Shown one piece after another: positions 1-9,935 of a stretch of DNA of 64,000 nt. Location of the stretch: contig OX439044.1 in assembly GCA_949317995.1 (NCBI GenBank), positions 28,468,733 through 28,532,732 on the forward strand, written 5' to 3'. This stretch comes from Acholoe squamosa (Eukaryota; Annelida; Polychaeta; Phyllodocida; Polynoidae). The notes under the pieces were generated by a model. That model made no database searches. It saw only the letters and a list, made by a program, of their open reading frames with translations, and was not told the DNA's origin. The first letter of the stretch is position 1, and each line of letters begins with the position of its first letter. Both the position numbers and the translations under genes were made by a program.

Positions 1-78
1 CCTTCCCACGTATAAGACCCAGCAGCATTTTGTTTGGCGTATAAGACGCGCCTTCTACGGGAGAGATTACGGTACTAC
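1..78. mobile_element. CGTATAAG MITE, right end only
   Basis: Right end of the family whose terminus reads TACCGTAATCTCCCGCGTAT. It ends GAGAGATTACGGTA and contains the family-internal motif AGCAGCATTTTGTTTGGCGT. The left part lies outside the window. Confidence 0.7.
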
Positions 79-143
79 AGATGATACTTTATCACACTGA
101 TGGGTTAAATTAATGAACGAAAACCCAATACTGGGCAACTCAC

Positions 144-1090
144 CTTTTCTGTACCCAAGAACAGCATGTGTTCACAGAAATGTGCCAGCCCAGGAAGCTC
201 ATCAGGATCGCACATATGACCTGCAATTTACGATCGCCATCAGCAATATTGCATATACATGCATATGTTATAGTATTTAGGACAAATTGACCAATTCACT
301 GTGAAATCTAATGTAAAGTCATTATTTCAAGGTTAAAGGTAGTGTAATGTACCCCATCCATTTACATTCCGCTGGCTGTTGCAGATATACACCATTGGTA
401 ATACCTCTTGGACATATATTTTCACATGTTACACTTAAAATGGTATTTGAATTATTTTGGTCCCCCAATTCTATTTTGCAAGTCCATTTTAAATGATTCA
501 GAAACCTCTCGGGAGGGGGGAAGCAGAAGAAAGGTCACCACTTTGTAATTTACCCCGTTTCTACCCCCCCCCCCCCAACCCATTGTTAAAGGGGGTCTAG
601 CACGGCTAAGACGTACCCGCCTTAGCAAGTCATGTGACCACCCAAGGACCAATCGTCGCAAATTTTCCGCTGGGTCCCGCGGACTTGTTCACAATTTTTT
701 GGCAGGTAGCCATGTTGAAATTCGCCGTGCTAGCCCTCCTTTAAAATATGACCACTCACTAATTTGATTAATTCAAAAGATAACCCTTGTGATTAATTTG
801 ATTAATTCAAAAAATACCCCATGCAACTTACCAACATGGACATCCAGGGCAGCTGATGACTCGTCAGTGGTTGGGTCACTAATGATAAGCACCTTTAGAC
901 CATTGTTCAGCTCCAGACCACGGTACTGCCGCTTGTCTTCAGCCGACTTGAGGATCGTGGCATGATCCACCACTGACTTTATCTTAGGATTGGTCATGGT
1001 GGACAGCCTGAGTACACTGGGCATGAAAATATGATAAACGATGGTTAATTCCATACAAACCGTCAAGTCAATACGGCCTTGACATGACAC
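144..1090 (-). CDS. IDE: Insulin-degrading enzyme, N-terminal exons (3' partial)
   Basis: Zinc metalloprotease of the M16A (inverzincin) family that degrades insulin, amyloid-beta and other short peptides in cytosol and mitochondria. Two exons are visible. The first coding exon ends at 832 and encodes the start of the catalytic domain, including [20 protein letters not shown] and SSAALDVHV, nearly identical to vertebrate IDE. The second, 144-220, encodes [13 protein letters not shown], which contains the HxxEH zinc/catalytic motif. The phase-1 join across the 611-bp intron gives DVHVGHMCDP. Donor (GTAAGT) and acceptor (TTGCAG) are canonical. The start is uncertain: in-frame ATGs lie at 1090, 1054, 1024 and 997 and a stop lies just upstream of 1090; 997 matches the internal start used in mammals. 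A further 5' exon is possible. The remainder of the gene lies left of the window. I am very sure of the family. Confidence 0.93.
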
Positions 1091-1534
1091 TCAGTCTTAG
1101 ATCTTGGATCGTTTTTACGTACTGGTATACATTCTGGTAAGCATTATGTGCACACAGACAATATCTAAATTTCTATCATATATACTGGGGTATCCATTGA
1201 ATTTTGTGACTGTTTTGTGACTGTTTTAAGTCTATATCATATTTATAGCTAGTGCTGGTGGAATGGATAGGCCTGTAAGCTTACCGCCAGTAATAGGGTA
1301 CCGGGTAAAATAAATACCCCCTCTCCCCCACCAACATGATAAGCCCCTTACCAAGAACTGATTTTGCAAAGTGACCCCCCCCCCCCCACAGAAGAATTAT
1401 TCTATCATTCTAGCATATTAAGATAATTAGGCCTAAAGGCTAAACGAAAGGGCTGTGTTCAGGTAACGCTAGCTACCCTAAATTATTTATGGGCCTTTTC
1501 ATTTTTTTTTTATACTTATCAACGTTGCCTGGAC

Positions 1535-1712
1535 ACATTTGCAGTGTTAAGCGGAAAACAAACATAGCACGTCGCGTCGACGCGGAGGGATGTTACCATG
1601 CCAATGTATGCAGAAGGGCGTCAGAAATGCCCTACTGGGGGTCATCTCGCGCGTTGACGCGTCAGGAAACGTGCTATGTTTTTTTTCCGCTTTACATTAC
1701 ATTTGCAGTGTT
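1535..1712. mobile_element. Hairpin MITE between 14-bp direct repeats
   Basis: ACATTTGCAGTGTT occurs at 1535-1548 and 1699-1712. Between them lie inverted repeats beginning AAGCGGAAAACAAACATAGCACG on the left and its near complement ending CCGCTTTAC on the right. Direct repeats of this length outside inverted ends fit a target-site duplication. There is no coding capacity. Confidence 0.65.
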
Positions 1713-1753
1713 GGGTCCCCAACTCACTGTACGGCAAGCGTGAGTTGAGCTCA

Positions 1754-1980
1754 AGCTAGGGATCCACTGCCGCGAATTTCTTGCGACTTGCACTTGTGCT
1801 TGTTTTCTCGCAGGAGACGTTCCAACAGTGGATTTGCTGCTGCAAAAAACTTCATGGGACGTCGGAGCGGCGTGCGACAACATTCGCAAAAATCAAAATA
1901 ATTAGATTTTTGCGAGTGCTCTGCGAGGACACACGCAAGAGTATGATTCGCAACAAACTCACAGCAGTGGATCCCTAGCT
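1754..1980. mobile_element. MITE with AGCTAGGGATCCACTG ends, copy 1
   Basis: 227 bp. Ends are inverted repeats AGCTAGGGATCCACTG...CAGTGGATCCCTAGCT. Internal sequence (TTGCACTTGTGC, GTTTTCTCGCAG, TTCGCAAAAATCAAA) matches a second copy at 10646-10859 in the opposite orientation. Confidence 0.7.
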
Positions 1981-2333
1981 TTAGCCTCAGGATTTTTTGG
2001 GGTTGCGACCCAGGGGCCAGGGCCAAGTCACACCTCTCACACTCAAAATTCTAGAATAATTAACAATTTTCTTTGAGTATCTTTATAATAATAGTCTACA
2101 CAATTGCCAACGGGGCTGAAACATTCTAGGAACATTGAAGCATGGAAAGTGTGGGAAATATGAGCTAGAAGTGGCCTTGTTCAACCCCAGTAACTCTGTC
2201 GGAACCTGCACTGCTGCAGGCAGGGTTCAATCGACACTACACTCTACAGTACAGTAGTATAGTAACTTGAGAGTAAGTGTCAGCAGTGACAGTGTACTAC
2301 TATAGGGAGTTCAGGTGAATTTTATACATGGTT

Positions 2334-3127
2334 CAGATCCTTTAACAAACTAGCAGGCCTGGTAGAGCTCAGTCATACGATTCTAATGCACCAAGAATCA
2401 AGTCTCTACTGCTATTATTTGCTGAGATATTTACATTTGAACATCCGAGATTTGGTCTTCTTTGGTGACAACCTCCCAATGGTTAAGGAACCTCATATGT
2501 GGCACATTTCTTGATACTGAGGGACCACAGCCATTGGAACCAGCCAGAATAGTAAAATGTAATGAATTTGATATTGGTGTATTTCAAGAACCGTCCAATA
2601 TATTGGCTTGAAATTTTCGGCATATACCCGCCTAAGGTTCTGGTGCCTGCCAGTTATGTGTCAGTGACCTTGACCTTGGCTCAAGGTCAAATGTCACAAC
2701 TAACAGGTTTTGAGGTAAAATGGCCCAAAATCATTATATTTCCCATAATTATACTCAATAATCATGAACTAGCATACAAAATACATTAGGGAACTATGCA
2801 AAGGGTTTACATGACCTTCAGCACCAATCAAGGTCACATAAGCAAGGTCAAGGTCAGAGACTTGTTTTCGCAAGAATTTAGCAAAAAAAACAATAGTTTT
2901 GCACACTGGATACTGTTTTCATGGTGGTTTAGTGTACAATTTATACAAAAAGGTACATTTTTCTTTTTTCTTAATATTTATTCCATGGCCAGAGGTCATA
3001 GGTCAAGGTCATAGAAATCTTCAATAATGAATATCTCAGCAAATATATGGAGTAGAGACTTGATTCCAAGTGCACTGAAATCGTAAATGCGTATTCTACA
3101 AGACCTGTTGGTTGGCTAAAGGATCTG
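2334..3127. mobile_element. TIR element with about 98-bp inverted ends and AGGTCA clusters
   Basis: Left arm 2334-2432 and right arm 3030-3127 are imperfect inverted repeats sharing GAATCAAGTCTCTACT and TTTGCTGAGATATT. The interior holds repeated TGACCTTGACC / TCAAGGTCA motifs near 2668, 2687, 2828, 2845 and 3000, which match nuclear-receptor (ERR/SF-1 type) half-sites. No transposase frame is seen. Confidence 0.65.
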
Positions 3128-3415
3128 GAGCATATCTAAATGTGACCTAAGCTTCCTATATAACGAATTCAACTCACTGCTGAGTACGACCAACCATGTC
3201 ACTATAGTCGGGTGCCGATATCTGCCAGTTTATGCTTCAAAACAATTCAACTATCTATTATCATATATATGCACATATATGACCTCAAGTCACCCGAGGG
3301 ATTCAAAGCAAACAATAGGGCACAGATATGCATTCCATAGCCATTTGTAAGTTTCCTGTTCATAGTCCCCCCACGACAGTCAATATTTTTTGCCCCACAG
3401 TGACAGAGACGCGTA

Positions 3416-3995
3416 GCATTTTCGCGCCCCTCTTTTTTGTGCTAAAAAAGAGGGTACATATTTTTAGCCCCCTCAAAAGGGATCAACATTTTTTTAGGCC
3501 CCCCCCTTGGGAGGGGTCTGACATTTTTACGCCCCCCTCAAACCCACCATCCCCCCTGTTGATAAATAAATCATTTTTTAACAACAGAGGGGGGGAGGGG
3601 GGGCTGGTGGGTTTGACAGGGGGTCAGAATTATTTTGACCTCTTGACAAGGATGGGTCAAAATAATTTCACCTGTTTTCAACGAAAAAGTCTGCGTGTTA
3701 CTATACGATAAAAGGGCGCATTTGCACACGATATTTGGCCCTTCGAGGGGTCAAAAAAATTTGACCTAAAAGAGGGGGGGCAAAATGTTTTTTGCTTAAA
3801 CCCACCAGCCCCCCCTTCCAAGTTGTTAAAAAATAATCACTCCCTTACTATGAAACAAAGGGGCCTATCATGAAAATTTTGGCACGTCGGGGGGTGGATT
3901 TCATTTTCAATCCCTCCTTAGAAAGGGGGGGGGGCAAAAAAATTGCATCTGCACAAAATCCACCAACCCCCTCTACTTGAATAATAAGCACTCCC
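3416..3995. repeat. Three degenerate GGGAGTGG-type MITEs in a row
   Basis: Three adjoining copies of the G-rich MITE seen intact at 9607, 27576 and 41447. The first ends CCCCCTGTTGATAAATAA near 3570, the second runs from about 3578 to 3846 and ends CACTCCCTTA, and the third ends near 3995. All show the family interior (GGTGGGTTTG, TTTTTGACC, AGAGGGGCGC) but with many changes, so they are older than the other copies. Confidence 0.55.
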
Positions 3996-4838
3996 TCGGT
4001 GAAACAAATATTCTAGTGTCCTATTGAATGCTTCATTGTGAAAACCTCATAGGGATAGCATTGGGATGGTGCAAAGAGAAAATTCTTCAAATTTTAATCT
4101 TCAATTCCGGCACCCTAAAATTCATCCTACAGGTCTGTTCTTGGGCTTATTTTAAAGAATAAGTAATAAATAATTTAAATATCAGTGAGGCTTCAATAAT
4201 GAAATACAGATATTCCTGCTAAACAGTAGTTTGTGCATTGCTAAGATGAAAAAGTGTCACAGGGTGTGCTGCGCTCCATAGGCTTAACATAGGGACGGCA
4301 AAATTCCAACTCTCCAAAATTTAAAACTCAATTCTGGCTAACTAATATTTATCCTACAAGGGTCTATGTAGACTCATTTGAAAGAAGAGACTGTGAATAA
4401 TTCAGATATCGGTGAGGGAAGGTTGACATCTTATTCTATAACCATGATATAACTGCGTTTTTTTCAATTTCTTACCTCATTTTAGACTTAACTTTACATG
4501 AGCACAGAAACGCATCAAATTGTCACCCAAACTTCCACCAAATATCTCCTTGTAGCTTAACTTGAAACCTGTTGAATGAAACCAGTCAGGTGTATACCAG
4601 TTTATACAGGTGATTAACCCACCAATCAGAAACCAGCTTACATACAGCCTAAACTGGTGCCCGGCAGCACTCAGCCACCATGCAGTGACCACTAAATGTG
4701 CCACAGTTGAAGTCAGGATGCTTGATGAAGTATACCTTTATTAGGTGATGATACTTTGGTTACTGTGGTACAATACAACTATACTTATATCAACATGCTT
4801 CAGAGTTCATAATCTGAGCCATGTGCTCTGCGGGCCGC

Positions 4839-4900
4839 CATCGCTAACTGACTTCCGGTCCCGCGATGTCACTCGCGGGACCGGAAGTCAGTTAGCGATG
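4839..4900. repeat. Perfect palindrome, 28-bp arms, 6-bp loop
   Basis: CATCGCTAACTGACTTCCGG continues to position 4866, is followed by loop TGTCAC, then by the exact complement to 4900. GC-rich, unlike the surroundings. I see no clear target duplication. Confidence 0.85.
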
Positions 4901-5500
4901 TCACGTCTCTACCAACACCACTTCCTCAGAAGCAAAATGTTAACAAGTACTCCATCTTCCAACAGCTCCAGCTCCCTTAATATTTACATCTCAGGCGTCT
5001 AACAAACATTTTTAGAATGCCAAGACAATAATAAAAACAACCAGATACCTCCCAAGTCTGAGTTCCAAAGATAATGCCTGTTTTGAAGCAAAAACCGACC
5101 AAAATTGGCACTCGGCGATCATGACCCGGTTTGTCACTGACTCACGGGTGCGAGTTGAACATGCTAACTACTACTACTAGCTACTACCAGTACTACTTAC
5201 CTAAACCAGTTGAGGCTGCGCGTCCGGAGGGTCTGACTTATTAGGGGGGAAACGGACGGACTGAACACAAAATGTGAGATCAGACTACGGAACATATGCT
5301 AGCCACCCCCTCTGCTTGTAGGCGGTACAAGACACTTATTTTGTTGATGTCATTCAGTGATGCACTGAGTTATGTGTCACTCAGCTTGTCGGCATCAGAA
5401 AACGGAGTTACATTACACCGGCTAAATTTTGATAGCGACACTATATAAATATGACACAAGATGGCGCCACAAAAAAACTTCTGACGGTTGCGTGCATTTT

Positions 5501-6515
5501 GCAGGATACAACTTGTTACATCGGTCTATGCCCTAGGGGCATTTAGTGCCGCCCCCTGTGATGACGCGTATATTTTCGGGACTGCCGCGCGGAATTATGC
5601 ATGCCCTGAGGGCATATTGCTGGCCCCCTAGAAATCAGCAATTTACCAATGCTAGTCTATGCCCTCAGGGCATAGTGTATCGGCCCTCAGGGCATATGCA
5701 TGTACAAAGGACCATTCCTGACCTCTGGATCTAGACGTTCTGGCATTGACCAGAAAAACATGCACATGCCCTGAGGGCAACATACCCTCAGGGCATATTT
5801 CTTGCTTCTTTAAAGCATGATTGACCAAAGCATGCCCTCCAGGCATGTAGTGCAATTCCACAAGTTGTACTTGTAAGCTAGCTACAAGAAGGGCCTAAGT
5901 ATGCATACCCCCCAGGGCATATCTTCCTTCTCCCGGGTTCCTTCTACAGTCTACAAATGTTACTCCTCAGGGCATAAAGTTGATGATAAATGAAGTGGTA
6001 TTAAACAAGGGTATGCCCTTGGGACATCCATGTATGCCCTCAGGGAATATTGGACTTTAAGCTAATCAGGGGGGAATTAGGAGCCTACTAGGCTGGGGCA
6101 CTCTCCAACCTTCGACTCATATGACTATCAGTGCATTCCCTGGGGGCATCATCACACATCATCCATATTATGGATGCCCCAGGGGCATGGTACAGAGAAC
6201 AATGGGGGACAATGCCCTCAGGGCATTCATAGTAAGGATAATCGTACATGCATAAAAAAAAATTGACGATGCCCTGGGGGCATCCATGTACTAAACAATG
6301 CCCCCGGGCATATTCCCATACCCTATATAGGCCTACATGTCCTGGGAGAATCATCCTTACCATGAATGCCCTGGGGGCATTTTCCCAGACTTGCCATGGG
6401 CAGTGTGGGAAAGCGCAAGCCTCAGCCGCTGCTGTCCGCATAATTTTCGCATCACTCCCACGCGGCAGTCTGTAGGCCCCGAGGGCATAGTCCGATGTAA
6501 CAAGTTGTATCCTGC
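5501..6515. mobile_element. TGCCC-dyad element, copy 1 (complete)
   Basis: 1015 bp bounded by inverted ends GCAGGATACAACTTGTTACA at 5501 and its complement ending at 6515; 24 bp match perfectly, and the match extends to about 35 bp with one mismatch. The interior holds about 18 copies of a 13-bp dyad TGCCC-N3-GGGCA, exact or nearly so (for example 5603, 5659, 6177, 6212, 6268, 6367), spaced irregularly at 15-100 bp. Flanks are GTGCATTTT (5492-5500) and GTATATTTT (6516-6524), 7 of 9 identical, consistent with a 9-bp target duplication as in Mutator-type elements. No protein-coding capacity is credible, so a transposase would act in trans. Confidence 0.75.
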
Positions 6516-6524
6516 GTATATTTT

Positions 6525-7857
6525 GCAGGATACAACTTGTTACATCGGTCTATGCCCTGGGGGCATTCAGTGCCGCCCCCTGTGATGATGCATATATTTT
6601 CGGGACTGCCGCGCGGAATTATGCATGCCCTGAGGGCATATTGCTGGCCCCCTAGAAATCAGCAATTTACCAATGCTAGTCTATGCCCTCAGGGCATCGT
6701 GTATCGGCCCTCAGGGCATATGCATGAACAAAGGACCATTCCTGACCTCTGGATCTAGACGTTCTGGCATTGACCAGACAAACATGCACATGCCCTGAGG
6801 CCAACATACCCTCAGGGCATATTTCTTGCTTCTTTAAAGCATGATTGACCAAAGCATGCCCTCCAGGCATGTAGTGCAATTCCACAAGTTGTACTTGTAG
6901 GCTAGCTACAAGAAGGGCCTAAGTATGCATACCCCCCAGGGCATATCTTCCTTCTCCCGGGTTCCTTCTACAGTCTACAAATGTTACTCCTCAGGGCATA
7001 AAGTTGATGATAAATGAAGTGGTATTAAACAAGGGTATGCCCTTGGGACTTCCATGTATGCCCTCAGGGAATATTGGACTTTAAGCTAATCAGGGGGGAA
7101 TTAGGAGCCTACTAGGCTGGGGCACTCTCCAACCTTCGACTCATATGACTATCAGTGCATTCCCTTGCGCCATTCCCTGGGGGCATCATCACACATCATC
7201 CATATTATGGATGCCCCAGGGGCATGGTACAGAGAACAATGGGGGACAATGCCCTCAGGGCATTCATAGTAAGGATAATTGTACATGCATAAAAAAAAAT
7301 TGACAATGCCCTGGGGGCATCCATGTACTAACAATGCCCCCGGGGTATATAGACAAAGGTGCACGAGAATTGGTCAGCACTGAGGGTTATCACACTCGGC
7401 TTCGCCTCGTGTGATAACCCTCAGTGCTGACCAATTCAAGTGCTCCTTTGTATTTATCTCAAGTTAATTTAGTCAGATATGTTCAAAATTCGATTTATTT
7501 GGCATTAGAAATGATTTTATCATCAGTTATTTGACCGTTTTGGATGTTTTCCCAGGGAGTGTGATACGGGGAAGGGTTATCACACTGTGGGGTGTGATAC
7601 AGAGTTTCTTGGTTAAGCCTATGGGGCTCTCGTATTCAACTTGAGATAAAGTCCAATACCCTATATATATAGGCCTACATGTCCTGGGAGCATCATCCTT
7701 ACCATGGATGCCCTGGGGGCATTTTCCCAGACTTGCCATGGGCAGTGTGGGAAAGGGCACGCCTCAGCCGCTGCTGTCCGCGTAATTTTCACATCACTCC
7801 CACGGCGCAGTCTGTAGGCCCCGAGGGCATAGTCCGATGTAACAAGTTGTATCCTGC
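6525..7857. mobile_element. TGCCC-dyad element, copy 2, with internal insertion
   Basis: Follows copy 1 after exactly 9 bp (GTATATTTT) and is followed by the same 9 bp at 7858-7866. Ends are the same inverted repeat. It is about 97% identical to copy 1 across 5501-6320 and 6320-6515, judged by eye. It is 318 bp longer because of an insertion at about 7345-7657. The high identity and intact ends argue for recent duplication or transposition. Confidence 0.75.
7345..7657. mobile_element. Insertion with long hairpin inside copy 2
   Basis: Absent from copy 1 at the equivalent point (after CAATGCCCCCGG). It starts with an inverted repeat: 29-bp perfect arms at 7367-7395 and 7409-7437, extended by looser arms (ACAAAGG...CCTTTGT) to 7352-7451. 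It also holds TATCTCAAGTT at about 7456 and its complement near 7640, and GTTATCACAC motifs. Likely a small foldback transposon. Confidence 0.6.
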
Positions 7858-7986
7858 GTATATTTTTGGGACCGCCGGCGCCGCGCGGAATTGGGCATGC
7901 CCTGAGGGCATATTGCTGGCCTTTACATATCAACAATTGACCATCTCTAGTGTATGCCCTCGGGGCATCTTGTATCAGTGCTGAGG

Positions 7987-9567
7987 GCAGGATACCGATG
8001 ACGGCGGTCTCGCTAGTCCTGAGGACTAAGGTGACTGGCGCGTCCACGCTAACCTAAATACGCGGACTCTAAACGGAGCCTCCCGCGGTGCGCGTAGGTG
8101 CGCGGGCGTAGTGGTAGTCCTCAGGACTATAGCTAATAAAAATGCGATGCTTAAGTCCTAAGGACTAAAGACTAGTCCCCAGGACTAAGAATATATAAGA
8201 GGATATTGTCCTAGGGACTAATTGTACATTAATCCCATGAATTACCTTGCAGACCACATGACTTTGTATAAGACTGTGCTGTTAGTCTCCAGGACTAAGC
8301 TTTTAGCCCTGGGGACTAATTCGTAGACCCAGGGACTACTTGTTTAGTCCTGAGGACTACAAAAACATTTGCCTAGTCCTCAGGACTAATGCATGTGGTT
8401 CTGAGGACTAATTCATGCATTGATGTCTAATGTAGTTGTGACTAGGGATGTAGTCCCCAGGACTTCAAATTTAGTCCTGAGGACTACTTCTTAGTCCCCA
8501 GGACTGCTCTGTGTAGTCCCAGGGACTAAAGATACAGTCCTGGGGACCAAGGACTGTGTCTCTAGTCCCAAGGACAATGTTGCAGTCCCCAGGACTGTAT
8601 CTTTAGTCCCTGGGACTGCACAGTAGTCACTGGGACTACAAGTAGTCCAATGGTGACTAAAGGACTGAAGCTAGGCCTATGGTCCTAGAGCATAGTCCTT
8701 GGGACTAAGCTAGACCCTACATCCCACCTACCCCTTGAGACTTGGCAGATATGCATAGTCCTCGGGACTAAGACCTAGTCCTCAGGACCGGCTGGACTGA
8801 AATAGTAGTCCCTGGGACAATGTCTCTAGTCCCCAGGACTACATCTTTAGTCCTGAGGACCAGGCAGCTACATCTTTTGCCCTCAGGACTTAACAGTTAG
8901 TCCCAGGGACTGAACCTTGTACCAGGGTATAGATATGGAAAAGGCTGCATTGATCAATTTCTAGCCTTCAGAACCATTCTTCTAGCCCGAGGACTACACT
9001 TTAAGTCCTTAGGACTAAAGTTCAATCACCAGGAATGTCTCTAGTCACTAGCACTAGGTCACTAGCACTAGATGTGTAGTCCTCAGGGCTAAAATATCAT
9101 CCTGAGGACTATAATCTTTAGTCCTCAGGACTAAGTTTTTAGTCCCAGGGACTATGTCTTTCTAGCCGAGGGCTGTTCCGCGTACCCATGTGGTCGTAAA
9201 AATAAAACGTAAGGCCTTAGTCCCAAGGATTGTCCCTGGGACTACACATTAGTCCCAGGGACTAAAGATACAGTCCTAGGGACTAGATTATAGTCCTTGG
9301 GACTTAGACCCTGGCTCATAATCATCCAAGAGTAACGAATAGTCATGGTGCCCTGGGGATGGCAATCATAGTCCCAGGGACCACCTGTTTAGTCCTGAGG
9401 ACTAAACTGTAGAATGGCGAGTAAAGGCGCGTTCTAGTCCCCAGGACTAGATGTCGGCGCGTGGCTGCTGCTGGCCGCTGCAGCGTACGCGGCAAACAGG
9501 GCCAGCGCGGACGCGGCAGACGCCTTAGTCCTCAGGACTAGCGAGACCGCCGTCATCGGTATCCTGC
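7987..9567. mobile_element. AGTCC-dyad element with perfect 45-bp TIRs
   Basis: 1581 bp. The first 45 bp (GCAGGATACCGATGACGGCG onward) are exactly complementary to the last 45 bp (9523-9567), and weaker similarity continues for about 23 bp. The interior is filled with roughly 45 copies, by eye, of AGTCC-N3-GGACT or one-off variants (for example 8014, 8345, 8374, 8471, 8514, 8603, 9119, 9241), about one per 35 bp. Its outermost nine bases, GCAGGATAC, equal those of the TGCCC-dyad elements, so both belong to one group. Possible 9-bp flanks GTGCTGAGG / GTCCTGCAG match only 6 of 9. No transposase frame. Confidence 0.78.
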
Positions 9568-9606
9568 GTCCTGCAGGCATATTACTGCTCTTTTTAAGTT
9601 CTGGGA

Positions 9607-9935
9607 TTAGGGAGTGGTCATTATTTATCAACAGGGGGGTGGTGGGTTTGAGGGGCCGGGGCGTAAAATTTTTAGACCCCTCTTGAGTGGGGGACTAAAA
9701 AAATTTTGACCCCTCTTGAGGGGGGGGCTAAAAAAATTCACCCTCTTTTTAGCAAAAATGCCAGCGTGCTACTATAGATCAAAGAGGGGCGCGAAAACTC
9801 TCCGCGCCTCGGGCGCCGGGGGGGGCGCAAAAAATTTTGACTGCCGTAGAGGGGGGGGCTTAAAACATTTTCGCGCATCTGCGCGAAAACCCACCACCCC
9901 CCCTGTTAATAAATAATGACAACTCCCTTAACCAA
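9607..9935. mobile_element. GGGAGTGG MITE, copy in element 3
   Basis: Ends GGGAGTGGTCATTATTTATC and complement (TAATAAATAATGACAACTCCC), about 30-bp inverted repeats. Interior has GGTGGGTTTGAGGGG, two AAAAAAATTTTGACCCCTC-like stretches and AGAGGGGCGCGAAAA. Flanked by TTA, compatible with a TTA/TA target. Confidence 0.75.

Larger units (their letters stand above)
1091..5500. other. Gene-free stretch dominated by small transposons
   Basis: I find no exon. The stretch holds a hairpin MITE (1535-1712), a BamHI-ended MITE (1754-1980), a long-TIR element with AGGTCA clusters (2334-3127), three degenerate G/C-rich MITEs in a row (3416-3995) and a perfect 28-bp-arm palindrome (4839-4900). Sequence around 1428-1490 resembles one end of the chimeric element at 24756. 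The rest looks unique. Confidence 0.6.

Noticed and set aside
3328..3711. 127-codon proline-rich plus frame
   Set aside because: Runs through G/C-rich MITE sequence with homopolymers; composition explains the open frame.
5546..8047. Repeated 60-130 codon frames with CPQGI/CPEGI motifs
   Set aside because: The recurring peptide is translation of the TGCCCTGAGGGCAT dyad in either strand; not a protein repeat family.
5501..9567. CRISPR-like array
   Set aside because: Repeats are only 13 bp, palindromic, of irregular spacing, and lie within transposon ends in a eukaryotic genome.
7987..9567. EBF/COE sites (TCCCNNGGGA) as the AGTCC dyads
   Set aside because: The dyads have half-sites AGTCC with a 3-bp spacer; the EBF site needs CCC and GGG two bases apart, which only some variants approach.
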